Made by a program: the position numbers and the translations under genes
Shown: positions 54,313 to 62,472 of the stretch, in pieces
Layout: the number at the start of each line of letters is the position of its first letter
Numbering within the stretch: the first letter of the stretch is position 1
Assembly: GCA_017936265.1 (NCBI GenBank)
Contig: JAGBFX010000060.1
Coordinates: forward strand, 1 to 64,000
DNA: 64,000 nucleotides
From: Bacteroidaceae bacterium
GTDB taxonomy: Bacteria; Bacteroidota; Bacteroidia; Bacteroidales; Bacteroidaceae
Direction of reading: 5' to 3'
Notes under the pieces: generated by a model
What the model was told of the DNA's origin: nothing
Databases searched by the model: none
What the model saw: the letters and a program-made list of their open reading frames with translations, nothing else

Positions 54313-55761
54313 TTATCTGCCGCGTCCGCCACCTGAACCACGGGAACCGCCACCTGAGCTGCCACGTGAACTTGAACCGCCACCGAATCCAGAGCTGTTG
54401 CTTCGGCTGCCCGAACCGCTACTGTAGCTTGAGTTGCTACGTGAACGGCTGCTTGAACCGCTGCTGTAACTTGAGCTATTGTTACGTGAGCGGCTGCTTG
54501 AACCGCTGCTGTAACTTGAGCTGCTACGCGACTGTGTAGAACCATTTCGTGAACGTGTCACATTGGTACTGCTCTGCCTATTGTAACTTCCTGTCGATGA
54601 TGAACCGCGACGGTTCACTGTTCCGTTCTGCTCTCTCTTTGAAGCGCCGTCGTTCCTACCCTGACGGACATTACCGTTGGAATTGCCACTGACCGAACTG
54701 TTTCTCTTGTTATCCTCGGCATTGACCATGCTTCTTGCAGGCTGCTGACGGCGTGCGCCGTTCTCGCCGACCTTGCGGTTACTGTCATTGCCTGAGCCGA
54801 ACCTTACCTCGCGTACCTGGCCATTGCCGTTCCTGTTGCTGCCACGAAGGTTAACCCCATTACGGTCATTTTTACTCTGGCCTTCATTACGCTGCCCTAC
54901 TGATGAAGCGTCACCTCTTCCGTTGTCTTTTTTCACACCTCTGAGATCAACACCTCTGTTGTTACCCTTGCCAGCGACAGTACCTCTGTTATTGCCGCCT
55001 CTTACCGATGAGTTTGAAGGGATATTGTCTCTCTTTGCGGTTACAGCACCATTGACAGGAATCCTGCGGTTAGGGCGACGTCCGTCATACCACCTGCCAG
55101 CATGCACATGGCCGTTCCAATGAGGGCCGCACCAGTTGTGACCGTACCAATAGTGGTCATAATAGTGGTGATGATAACCAGGATAGTGCCACCCCCAGTA
55201 AGGAGAATACCCCCAACTGTAGTAATTGTACCAGCTTCTCCAGTTATAGTAGTTCAGCGAGTTCCATGCAAATGAGAAATCTCCCCAGAAATAGAGAGGG
55301 TTATTCACTGTAGGATATATGTCAATTGAGTACCCGTTGTCATACACATACCAGTCATTTATGCCACAGCCATATGAAAGGTCCCAGTAGATAGAACTGA
55401 AAGCCCTGCGGGGAGAGTGGAAGCGGACAATACGGGTCGAATAGTCATACTCCTGATATTCATCATCATAATACTCGTCACTGTAATTCTCCTCAATATA
55501 AGCCTCGGGGTCATTGGTATATCCGCCGGAATGTCTGTTGTACTCGTCGACATCACGCATGGAGCTCTTTGCCTCACTGCTTATCCCATACTTTTCCGAC
55601 ACACTCTCGACAACAAGTGTTTTCTTTCCGCTCTCCTTCTTGGGAACGAAGTAGATATCATCGGCCTGAGCATAACCTACAAAAGGAGAAACAAGCAAAA
55701 GCAACATAGCCAATGCCTTCATGATATTCTCCATCTGAACACGTCTGAACTGATTTTTCAT
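54313..55761 (-). CDS. Secreted low-complexity protein, Tyr/Trp/His-rich then Ser/Arg/Gly-rich
   Basis: 482 residues with a signal peptide (MKALAMLLLLVSPFVGYAQA, probably from the internal Met at residue 15). Residues about 60-110 are acidic and Tyr-rich (ENYSDEYYDDEYQEYDYSTR). About 170-235 are extremely rich in Tyr, Trp and His (GWHYPGYHHHYYDHYWYGHN). The second half is Asn/Arg/Gly/Ser-rich, ending in tandem Ser/Arg repeats (SSSYSSGSSSRSRN) and a Gly/Ser/Arg tail. Such proteins have been labelled 'vitellogenin-like' in Bacteroidetes genomes only because of Ser content. Probably disordered, surface or periplasmic; function unknown. It precedes the FadL-like gene. Confidence 0.75.
   Translation of the reverse strand: MKNQFRRVQMENIMKALAMLLLLVSPFVGYAQADDIYFVPKKESGKKTLVVESVSEKYGISSEAKSSMRDVDEYNRHSGGYTNDPEAYIEENYSDEYYDDEYQEYDYSTRIVRFHSPRRAFSSIYWDLSYGCGINDWYVYDNGYSIDIYPTVNNPLYFWGDFSFAWNSLNYYNWRSWYNYYSWGYSPYWGWHYPGYHHHYYDHYWYGHNWCGPHWNGHVHAGRWYDGRRPNRRIPVNGAVTAKRDNIPSNSSVRGGNNRGTVAGKGNNRGVDLRGVKKDNGRGDASSVGQRNEGQSKNDRNGVNLRGSNRNGNGQVREVRFGSGNDSNRKVGENGARRQQPARSMVNAEDNKRNSSVSGNSNGNVRQGRNDGASKREQNGTVNRRGSSSTGSYNRQSSTNVTRSRNGSTQSRSSSSYSSGSSSRSRNNSSSYSSGSSSRSRSNSSYSSGSGSRSNSSGFGGGSSSRGSSGGGSRGSGGGRGR
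54402..54530 (-). repeat. Tandem repeat (about 42-45 bp unit) encoding Ser/Arg repeats
   Basis: On the plus strand the unit is ACGTGAGCGGCTGCTTGAAC plus CGCTGCTGTAACTTGAGCT and a few variable bases, present about 2.5-3 times in frame. Unit length is a multiple of three, so copy number could vary without frameshift. Confidence 0.6.
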
Positions 55762-55793
55762 AGCCGTTTATTTTTAAGGTTTTTTATCTGCAA

Positions 55794-55801
55794 CAAAAAT
55801 A
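55794..55801 (-). promoter_or_regulatory. -7 element for the low-complexity protein gene
   Basis: Minus strand TATTTTTG, 32 nt before the ORF start. No clear -33 box. Confidence 0.4.
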
Positions 55802-55864
55802 TATAATGAAAAAGATGCGAAGAAGGGAAAAAACCTACAAAAAGAGGGGGATTTCCCTATTTAT

Positions 55865-55902
55865 AAAAAGTGGGTGACCCAAAAGTAAAATGGGTCACCC
55901 AC
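55865..55902 (-). terminator. Hairpin/terminator beyond ilvH
   Basis: A 12 bp perfect stem GTGGGTGACCCA (55870-55881) with TGGGTCACCCAC (55891-55902), 9-nt loop, followed on the minus strand by TTTTTATAA. It suits the end of the ilvDBH transcript. Confidence 0.7.
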
Positions 55903-55938
55903 GTTGTAGGGAGGTTGGATAAAAAGAGCTATTTTTAG

Positions 55939-55998
55939 GCTTGCGAAGCCCGAAAAAACGCAGTTTACTAAGCGTAAATGAGTATTTTTCGGGCAAGC
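55939..55998. other. Long bulged hairpin between ilvH and the next gene
   Basis: GCTTG pairs with CAAGC and CCCGAAAAA with TTTTTCGGG around a 5-nt bulge, with an inner ACGC/GCGT helix. It lies 69 nt past the ilvH stop, before the terminator at 55865-55902. Could be a second terminator or an unrecognised repeat. Confidence 0.45.
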
Positions 55999-56066
55999 GT
56001 AACAACAAAAGAGCCTTTTTAGTCAGTCTCTTGTAAGAATCAATACAAGAACAAAGGCAACACACT

Positions 56067-56615
56067 TTATTTCACTGCCTTACGTTTGTAATCCTCATCA
56101 AAAAGCAGGTCGCTCAACTTCTCCTGCGATGCACGGGGCACAGCCACACGGCCCGATTTCACGAACTGCAGGATACAGTCCCTTGCGACGAATTCATTGT
56201 ACAGTTCCACAATGGCATCAGTCTGACCAGTCATCTCAACCACGGTATAATTGTCATTGACCTCAATCACACGCGCAGTACTGTGACGTATCATACGCGA
56301 AATGTAACTGTCGGCAAGCACCTTCGGGGTTGAGAGTTTGTACAATGCAACCTCCTGGAAGAAAATCTCATTGTCGGTGTAGTAGTCCGCCTTCAGCACG
56401 TCGACCTTCTTGGCAATGCGCTTAGTCACCTTATGTACCGAATCTTCCTCTCCCCACAATGATATCGTATAGCGGTGTACACCTTCAACCGAGGATGAAG
56501 AGGCTGTAATAGTATCAATGTTCATCATTCTGCGGGTAAACTCGGCTGTTACCTGATTAAGCATACCCGCGATATTCTCCGTATAAACGATAATGGTATA
56601 TAGTTTCTTTTCCAT
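56067..56615 (-). CDS. ilvH: Acetolactate synthase regulatory (small) subunit
   Basis: 182 residues. An N-terminal ACT domain (YTIIVYTENIAGMLNQVTAE, MMNIDTITASSSSVEGVHRY) binds valine for feedback inhibition, and a C-terminal domain contacts IlvB (ALYKLSTPKVL, VEMTGQTDAIVELYNEF). It stimulates the catalytic subunit, encoded 8 nt upstream. Last gene of ilvDBH; hairpins follow. Confidence 0.93.
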   Translation of the reverse strand: MEKKLYTIIVYTENIAGMLNQVTAEFTRRMMNIDTITASSSSVEGVHRYTISLWGEEDSVHKVTKRIAKKVDVLKADYYTDNEIFFQEVALYKLSTPKVLADSYISRMIRHSTARVIEVNDNYTVVEMTGQTDAIVELYNEFVARDCILQFVKSGRVAVPRASQEKLSDLLFDEDYKRKAVK

Positions 56616-56623
56616 ACTCTCTG

Positions 56624-58318
56624 TTACTCAAAAATCATCTCATTCACCGAGGCTCCCGGAGGTGTCATCGGCATTACATTTGCCTCCTCTTTTACCGCCA
56701 CGTGCAAAAGGAATGCACCCGGAGTCTCTATCATTTCCTTAATGGCATCATCAAGTTCCGCGCGCTCGGTAACCAGACGCGAAGCTATTCCATAGCCCTT
56801 AGCCACCAGTGAATAATCGGGGTTGAGCATCGGTGTCCATGAATAACGGTGGTTGAAGAAGAGTTCCTGCCACTGACGCACATTGCCGAGATAATTGTTG
56901 TTCAAAAGAATTATCTTGACGGCAACGCCCTGCTCCATTATAGTGCCGAACTCCTGTATATTCATCTGCAGGCCACCGTCACCGGCAAATATGCAGACAG
57001 TGCGCTCAGGCATCGCAATCTTGGCACCGATTGCAGCCGGAAGACCATATCCCATCGTTCCGAGACCGCCCGATGTCAATATGCTGTGAGGCTTTGTGAA
57101 TTTGAAGTAACGTGCCGACATCATCTGGTTCTGACCCACATCAGTTACAAGAATGGCACTGTTGCCTGTAGCCTCGCTGACCTTGCGCACAACCTCTCCC
57201 ATAAGCAGAGGGCCTTCGCCTGGATTGAGCGCCTTCTCAATGACCTTCTCATGCTCAATGGCATTAAGCTGACGGAAACTCTCTATCCACTCCTTGTGCG
57301 ATGCCCTCTCTACAAGCGCAGTAAGCATCGGAAGCACCTCCTTGCAATCGCCCACGATAGGCACGTCAACCGCAACATTCTTGTTTATCTCGGCATGGTC
57401 AATGTCAATGTGTACCACCTTGGCCTGCTTGGCATATGTCCTGACATTACCCGTCACGCGGTCGCTGAAACGCATGCCCACTGCAATGAGCAGGTCACAC
57501 TCATTCGTATTCACGTTAGGTCCGTAGTTACCATGCATACCCAACATACCTACACAGAGCGGATGGTCGCTCGGCAAAGCAGACAGGCCCATGAGGGTAC
57601 GTGCTACAGGAATATCGGCCTTCTCTATAAACTCAACGAGTTCCTTGTGGGCCTCTCCCAGCTCAACACCCTGACCGACAAGCATAAAAGGACGTTTTGA
57701 ACCGTTTATGAGCTTTGCAGCCTCTTCGATGGCACTCTGCGACGGTGTAGGATAAGGTATATAACTGCGTACACTGTCAACCCTCACAGGCTCGAAATCG
57801 GTAAGAGCGACCTGCGCATCCTTTGTAAAGTCGAGCACAACGGGACCTGGACGTCCTGTACCTGCAATATAAAAAGCCCTGGCGACAGCCCATGCAACAT
57901 CCTCGGCACGGCGTATCTGGTAGCTCCATTTTGTAATAGGCTGTGTAATACCTACAAAGTCAATCTCCTGAAAAGCATCGGTACCGAGCACCGCTGAGGG
58001 AACCTGACCGGCAATCACAACCACCGGAGTACTGTCAAGCATTGCATCACTGATACCGGTAAGTGTATTTGTGGCACCCGGACCACTTGTCACGATGCAA
58101 AGACCAACCTTGCCCGAACTGCGCGCATAGCCCTGTGCAGCATGCACTGCACCCTGCTCGTGGCGTACCAGAACGCCACGGAAGACATCGCGATAGTCGT
58201 ACATGGCATCAAATACCGGCATTATCGAACCGCCAGGATAGCCGAATACTGTGTCAACCCCCTCATTTACCAGCGAGCGCATAAGAGCCTCGCATCCTGT
58301 TATTTTCTCTTTTCCCAT
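56624..58318 (-). CDS. ilvB: Acetolactate synthase catalytic (large) subunit
   Basis: 564 residues. ThDP/FAD enzyme that joins two pyruvates, or pyruvate and 2-oxobutyrate, in valine/leucine and isoleucine synthesis. N-terminal GYPGGSIMPVFDAMYDY and the catalytic Glu region LVRHEQGAVHAAQGYARSS; central FAD-binding domain; C-terminal ThDP motif GDGGLQMNIQEF with NNNYLGNVRQW. Full length. It lies 3 nt downstream of ilvD. Confidence 0.96.
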   Translation of the reverse strand: MGKEKITGCEALMRSLVNEGVDTVFGYPGGSIMPVFDAMYDYRDVFRGVLVRHEQGAVHAAQGYARSSGKVGLCIVTSGPGATNTLTGISDAMLDSTPVVVIAGQVPSAVLGTDAFQEIDFVGITQPITKWSYQIRRAEDVAWAVARAFYIAGTGRPGPVVLDFTKDAQVALTDFEPVRVDSVRSYIPYPTPSQSAIEEAAKLINGSKRPFMLVGQGVELGEAHKELVEFIEKADIPVARTLMGLSALPSDHPLCVGMLGMHGNYGPNVNTNECDLLIAVGMRFSDRVTGNVRTYAKQAKVVHIDIDHAEINKNVAVDVPIVGDCKEVLPMLTALVERASHKEWIESFRQLNAIEHEKVIEKALNPGEGPLLMGEVVRKVSEATGNSAILVTDVGQNQMMSARYFKFTKPHSILTSGGLGTMGYGLPAAIGAKIAMPERTVCIFAGDGGLQMNIQEFGTIMEQGVAVKIILLNNNYLGNVRQWQELFFNHRYSWTPMLNPDYSLVAKGYGIASRLVTERAELDDAIKEMIETPGAFLLHVAVKEEANVMPMTPPGASVNEMIFE

Positions 58319-58321
58319 TGT

Positions 58322-60124
58322 TTAGTCTATTATCCTTATTCCACCCTTGTCGGCCGAGCTGACCATGTTGGCATAGGCCTTGAGGCTCTTTGAAACGACC
58401 CTGTCACGTGTAAGCGGGAACATCTCGCGTGCTGCAAGTTCCTCATCACTCAGCCTTACATTGATTGAACGTGCAGGGATATCTATGTCAATTATATCGC
58501 CATCACGCAGCTTGCCGATGTTACCGCCCGCAGCAGCCTCGGGAGATATATGTCCGATGCTGAGCCCCGATGTACCGCCGCTGAAACGTCCGTCGGTAAT
58601 GAGGGCACACTCCTTGCCCAGATGACGTGACTTGATGTACGATGTAGGGTAAAGCATCTCCTGCATACCAGGGCCACCTTTCGGACCTTCGTAGATGATT
58701 ACCACGACATCCCCGGCCTGCACTGCACCGCCGAGGATACCCTCTACGGCAGCCTCCTGGGAGTCAAAGACCTTTGCCCTTCCGCTGAAACGCCAGATGC
58801 TCTCATCGACACCGGCAGTCTTCACGACACAACCGTCCTTGGCTATGTTTCCGAACAGGATGGCAAGACCGCCATCCTTGGTGTATGCATTCTCGAGCGA
58901 ACGTATACAACCATTGGCCCTGTCTGCATCGAGCGTCTCGTATACAGAGTTCTGCGCTCCCATGCGGTTACAGAAAACATTGGCGGGAGCTGTGCTGTAT
59001 ATTTTCTTTGCCTCATCGCCCACCGTAGTACCGGTAATTGAATACTTCACTATATCCTCGCCGAGCGTAGCACCGTTGACACGCATCGCCGATGTATGCA
59101 GAAGCCCGCCTTTGGCAAGTTCGCCCATGATACCTATGATACCGCCCGCACGGCCGCAATCCTGAACAGCATATTTCTGTCCGTTGGGAGCAAGCTTGCA
59201 GAGGCACGGCACCTTGCGGCTCAGTTTGTCGATATCTTCCATTTTGAACTCCACACCGGCCTCCTGTGCAACAGCAAGCAGATGGAGTATCGTATTTGTA
59301 GAACCGCCCATGGCTATGTCAAGAGTCATGGCATTGAGGAAAGCCTCTCGGGTAGCGATGCTGCGTGGCAGGACGCTCGCATCGCCCTCGCCATAATATT
59401 TCATGGCATTCTCCACAATCTGTCTGGCAGCATCCTTCAGCAGCTGCACACGGTTCTCGTGTGTGGCAAGTATCGTTCCGTTTCCCGGCAACGAGAGACC
59501 GATAGCCTCGGTAAGCGAGTTCATCGAATTGGCCGTAAACATACCGGAACAACATCCGCAACCCGGACAAGAACGTTTCTCAATCTCGGCAAGTTCCTCA
59601 TCACTGACACTCTCATCGGCCGCCTTGACCATTGCAATTACCAGGTCCAGGTTCTCGTTCTTCCATGTACCCTTTTCCATAGGTCCACCCGAAACGAATA
59701 CTGTAGGTATATTCAGTCTCATAGCAGCCATGAGCATACCTGGAGTAATCTTATCGCAGTTTGATATACACACGAGCGCGTCAACCTTATGCGCGTTGCA
59801 CATATACTCCACACTATCAGCAATTATGTCACGTGAAGGCAACGAATAGAGCATTCCGTCGTGCCCCATAGCAATTCCGTCATCAATGGCGATGGTATTG
59901 AACTCTGCTGCATAGCAACCAAGTTTCTCAATCTCCGCCTTTACAATCTGTCCCGCCTCATGCAGATGGGTATGACCCGGTACGAGCTGCGTAAACGAAT
60001 TGGCAATGGCTATGATTGGTTTCCCGAACATCTCGCGCTTCATGCCGTTTGCAATCCACAAGGCACGTGCGCCCGCCATACGGCGTCCTTCTGTGCACTG
60101 GGCACTCCTCAATTTTATCTTCAT
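58322..60124 (-). CDS. ilvD: Dihydroxy-acid dehydratase
   Basis: 600 residues from ATG 60122-60124 ([20 protein letters not shown]). Dehydrates 2,3-dihydroxy-3-methylbutanoate (and the C6 homologue) in branched-chain amino acid synthesis. Fe-S cysteines [12 protein letters not shown] and [17 protein letters not shown], plus [20 protein letters not shown]. The reading frame is open 23 codons further upstream to 60193, but that stretch is leader with a terminator-like hairpin and lacks family similarity. First gene of ilvDBH; ilvC is not nearby. Confidence 0.96.
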   Translation of the reverse strand: MKIKLRSAQCTEGRRMAGARALWIANGMKREMFGKPIIAIANSFTQLVPGHTHLHEAGQIVKAEIEKLGCYAAEFNTIAIDDGIAMGHDGMLYSLPSRDIIADSVEYMCNAHKVDALVCISNCDKITPGMLMAAMRLNIPTVFVSGGPMEKGTWKNENLDLVIAMVKAADESVSDEELAEIEKRSCPGCGCCSGMFTANSMNSLTEAIGLSLPGNGTILATHENRVQLLKDAARQIVENAMKYYGEGDASVLPRSIATREAFLNAMTLDIAMGGSTNTILHLLAVAQEAGVEFKMEDIDKLSRKVPCLCKLAPNGQKYAVQDCGRAGGIIGIMGELAKGGLLHTSAMRVNGATLGEDIVKYSITGTTVGDEAKKIYSTAPANVFCNRMGAQNSVYETLDADRANGCIRSLENAYTKDGGLAILFGNIAKDGCVVKTAGVDESIWRFSGRAKVFDSQEAAVEGILGGAVQAGDVVVIIYEGPKGGPGMQEMLYPTSYIKSRHLGKECALITDGRFSGGTSGLSIGHISPEAAAGGNIGKLRDGDIIDIDIPARSINVRLSDEELAAREMFPLTRDRVVSKSLKAYANMVSSADKGGIRIID

Positions 60125-60138
60125 ATAACTTTCAAAAT

Positions 60139-60168
60139 AAAAAAGCGCCCTTCTCCACATGAGAAAGG
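60139..60168 (-). promoter_or_regulatory. Possible transcription attenuator upstream of ilvD
   Basis: On the minus strand CCTT(T)CTC pairs with GAGAAGG around ATGTG (60149-60168), followed by GCGC and TTTTTT (60139-60144), all between the promoter and the ilvD start. A self-complementary stretch AACCGGACCGGTT (60170-60182) lies just upstream and could compete. No leader peptide rich in Ile/Val/Leu seen. Confidence 0.4.
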
Positions 60169-60206
60169 CAACCGGACCGGTTTCAACACCCAATCCTTTG
60201 AAAGTG

Positions 60207-60238
60207 CAAAATTAGCCTCTTTTTTATTATATTACAAG
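60207..60238 (-). promoter_or_regulatory. Promoter of the ilvDBH operon
   Basis: Minus strand CTTG (60235-60238), 20 nt, TAATTTTG (60207-60214). Predicted leader about 75 nt. Confidence 0.55.
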
Positions 60239-60317
60239 CAATTTGCAATAAATCAGCAAAAAATCTTGACAAGATTAAAACAAAAACAATGTCACGTTGA
60301 CCAACATACTACATACA

Positions 60318-61328
60318 TCACAGATTGTCCCTGTTCCTGAGCAAGACATATATTATCACTGGGGCACCAACAAGCGGAGTCACAGCAGCAAGAGGCATAA
60401 GCCCGCTCTCGCCCGGCATCTGACAGATTAAGTTGCACAGCAATGCAACCGATGCACCAGCAAGCATCGTTGCCGGCAACAGATAGTTGTGGTTGCTGCT
60501 TTTAAGGAGAAGCCTCGCGATATGCGGCACCGCCAGGCCGATAAATGTCACTGGACCACAGAAAGCAGTCACGACGGCGATTATGAGCCCCACGACCGCG
60601 AGCAACACCACACGTGCCGTCATAACATCAACACCCAGATTGGCTGCATAGTCATCGCCGAGGAGTAGCGCATTGAGCGACTTTGTCTTCAGGAGTGTAA
60701 TTGCCAACAGCAGAACTACCGGCATGGCGAACAGAGGAAGCTGCGACAGCGATACACCGCTGAAACTGCCCATACCCCAAATCATGTACGAATGCACACC
60801 CTCGGATGTAGCAAAGTAGTTCAATATCGATATCGCCGATGAGACAAGGAAGCTGACGGCGACACCGGCAATGAGAAGATACAGTTTGCTGTGCAGCATC
60901 GAAGAGAGAAGAAGTATAAGTGATATAACCGTCAATGAGCCGATGAATGCACCCGCAAGCACTGCAAAGTAGCCGTCAAGCCCCATTGCACCGGCAAACA
61001 GCGGTCCCTGGACAAGAAGCATCACGACTGCCACTCCAAGTCCTGCACCGCTGTTGATACCTAACACCTCGGGACCTGCAAGCGGATTATTGAAGAGAGT
61101 CTGCAGCACAAGGCCTGCGACAGATATTGCCGAGCCTGCAAGAACTGCTACAACAGCCTGAGGCAGACGCGTCTCTACTACAATGAGGCGCCAAACGTCA
61201 CTGCACTCCCGACCCATTATCACATCTATCACACCCGGCAGCGGTATATCTACCGAACCATAGACAATATTCGCGACAAAGAGCAGCAGCAACGCAACGG
61301 CAAATAGCGCAATTATAACTTTCTTCAT
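60318..61328 (-). CDS. FecCD/BtuC-family ABC transporter permease
   Basis: 336 residues from ATG 61326-61328 (MKKVIIALFAVALLLLFVAN). About ten membrane helices. Family marks: RLPQAVVAVLAGSAISVAGL, NNPLAGPEVLGINSGAGLGV, LGDDYAANLGVDV, VTAFCGPVTFIGLAVPHIAR. Forms the membrane channel for iron-siderophore, haem or vitamin B12 uptake. It starts 1 nt after the binding-protein gene. No ATPase gene follows; the next gene on this strand is ilvD. The upstream in-frame start at 61430 would overlap the binding-protein gene by 101 nt and lacks a signal. Confidence 0.92.
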   Translation of the reverse strand: MKKVIIALFAVALLLLFVANIVYGSVDIPLPGVIDVIMGRECSDVWRLIVVETRLPQAVVAVLAGSAISVAGLVLQTLFNNPLAGPEVLGINSGAGLGVAVVMLLVQGPLFAGAMGLDGYFAVLAGAFIGSLTVISLILLLSSMLHSKLYLLIAGVAVSFLVSSAISILNYFATSEGVHSYMIWGMGSFSGVSLSQLPLFAMPVVLLLAITLLKTKSLNALLLGDDYAANLGVDVMTARVVLLAVVGLIIAVVTAFCGPVTFIGLAVPHIARLLLKSSNHNYLLPATMLAGASVALLCNLICQMPGESGLMPLAAVTPLVGAPVIIYVLLRNRDNL

Positions 61329-61329
61329 A

Positions 61330-62472
61330 TCAACGCATCCTCTCATAGTACTTCGGTTCATAATCGGGGAAAATATCAGGGTGGAACAGCGCGACAAGTT
61401 CCTTGAGCAAAGTTTCAGGATGAAAGGCACTCTCCTCGAAGATTCTCTTCATCCTTGTATTACACGCATATACATTCCCCTCTCTCAAAGGCCTGAAATG
61501 CGAGTATCCGCTGTACTCCGCAAGCAGCGAAGAGCAACTCTTCGTAAGCGGCGAGTTATATTTCATGAGCCATATATCTGCATCGGCAGCCTTGTCGAGC
61601 ACGACCTCGAAAGAGAGAGGTACGGAACCTGTTCCTTCATATGAGGAGAAAAGATAATCAGCACCAGCATCATTATACATTCTGCCCATGGTACTGCCAC
61701 CGGCCGGAATATACCATGCCGAGCTGCTTTTCAACTCACACATCAGTTTTGGATGCGAAGCATCATGCCTCGCCACAAAACTCAAAGCCTCATATTCACT
61801 GCATACGGCATCAAAAAGCGAATCGGCCTCTGCCCCCTTACCCACAAGGCGGCCATAAAAACGCACCCATTCGGCACAGCCAAGAGGCGAGCTCTCCATG
61901 TAATCGGCACACTCTACAAGCGGTATCCTTACCCTGTCGAGCTTGCCATAACCTCCATTCTCGAAAGGAAGCACAAAGATTGCATCGGGCGAAACCTCAG
62001 CCACACGCTCAAGATTCACATCAAGCGAGCTTCCGCAATCCATTACACGCCCTTCAGCTATCGCCTTTGCCGTAATCCTGGAGTATACATACTCCGCATC
62101 GCACACAGCTTTTATATATTCCGCCACACCCAGTTCCTCGAACAGCGCCGTATGCACGCCCGAGAAGAGAAGCGCCCTCTTGACAGGCGTACGCAGAAGC
62201 GTTCCATCCGGGAGCGATGCCGGCAGCACATCCTCTTCAGGAACAAGGATATAGCGTTGCAATAGCCCCTCACCCCATGGGTTATCCACATCAACCACCG
62301 TATAGCCGTCACACTCAATTATCGACAGCAGGGAGGAGTGTCTCATCTTCAACGCCTTTCCTTCGACCTTTTCCATACCGGCATTGCCGACAAGCAGGAG
62401 CATCATCAGCAGGAATGCCATTACAATGCTTGCAATAAAGAAAATAGCCGACAGTTTTCGTGACAGAATCAT
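61330..62472 (-). CDS. Iron/B12-type ABC transporter substrate-binding protein
   Basis: 380 residues. N-terminal hydrophobic segment (about 7-30; FFIASIVMAFLLMMLLLVGN) with no lipobox cysteine, so it may remain as a membrane anchor. Class III periplasmic-binding fold: RALLFSGVHTALFEELGVAE, VNLERVAEVSPDAIFVLPFE, PLGCAEWVRFYGRLVGKGAE, YIPAGGSTMGRMYNDAGADY, FRPLREGNVYACNTRMKRIF. Delivers a chelated metal or corrinoid to the permease encoded next. It overlaps the upstream aroF-aroQ gene by 4 nt (ATGA), so it is translationally coupled. Ligand cannot be read. Confidence 0.85.
   Translation of the reverse strand: MILSRKLSAIFFIASIVMAFLLMMLLLVGNAGMEKVEGKALKMRHSSLLSIIECDGYTVVDVDNPWGEGLLQRYILVPEEDVLPASLPDGTLLRTPVKRALLFSGVHTALFEELGVAEYIKAVCDAEYVYSRITAKAIAEGRVMDCGSSLDVNLERVAEVSPDAIFVLPFENGGYGKLDRVRIPLVECADYMESSPLGCAEWVRFYGRLVGKGAEADSLFDAVCSEYEALSFVARHDASHPKLMCELKSSSAWYIPAGGSTMGRMYNDAGADYLFSSYEGTGSVPLSFEVVLDKAADADIWLMKYNSPLTKSCSSLLAEYSGYSHFRPLREGNVYACNTRMKRIFEESAFHPETLLKELVALFHPDIFPDYEPKYYERMR

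Larger units (their letters stand above)
55762..56066. other. Intergenic region between ilvH and the low-complexity protein gene
   Basis: 305 bp without a gene, containing two strong hairpins (55865-55902, 55939-55998) and the -7 box at 55794-55801. Confidence 0.6.

Noticed and set aside
56849-57700. 283-codon plus-strand ORF opposite ilvB
   Set aside because: Antisense shadow of ilvB with no recognisable protein features.
60125-60193. In-frame N-terminal extension of ilvD
   Set aside because: The stretch lies in the predicted leader, contains the hairpin and T-run, and the protein it encodes has no similarity to IlvD N-termini.
61329-61430. Longer start for the FecCD permease
   Set aside because: It would overlap the binding-protein gene by 101 nt and lacks family similarity; the ATG at 61328 opens directly into the first membrane helix.
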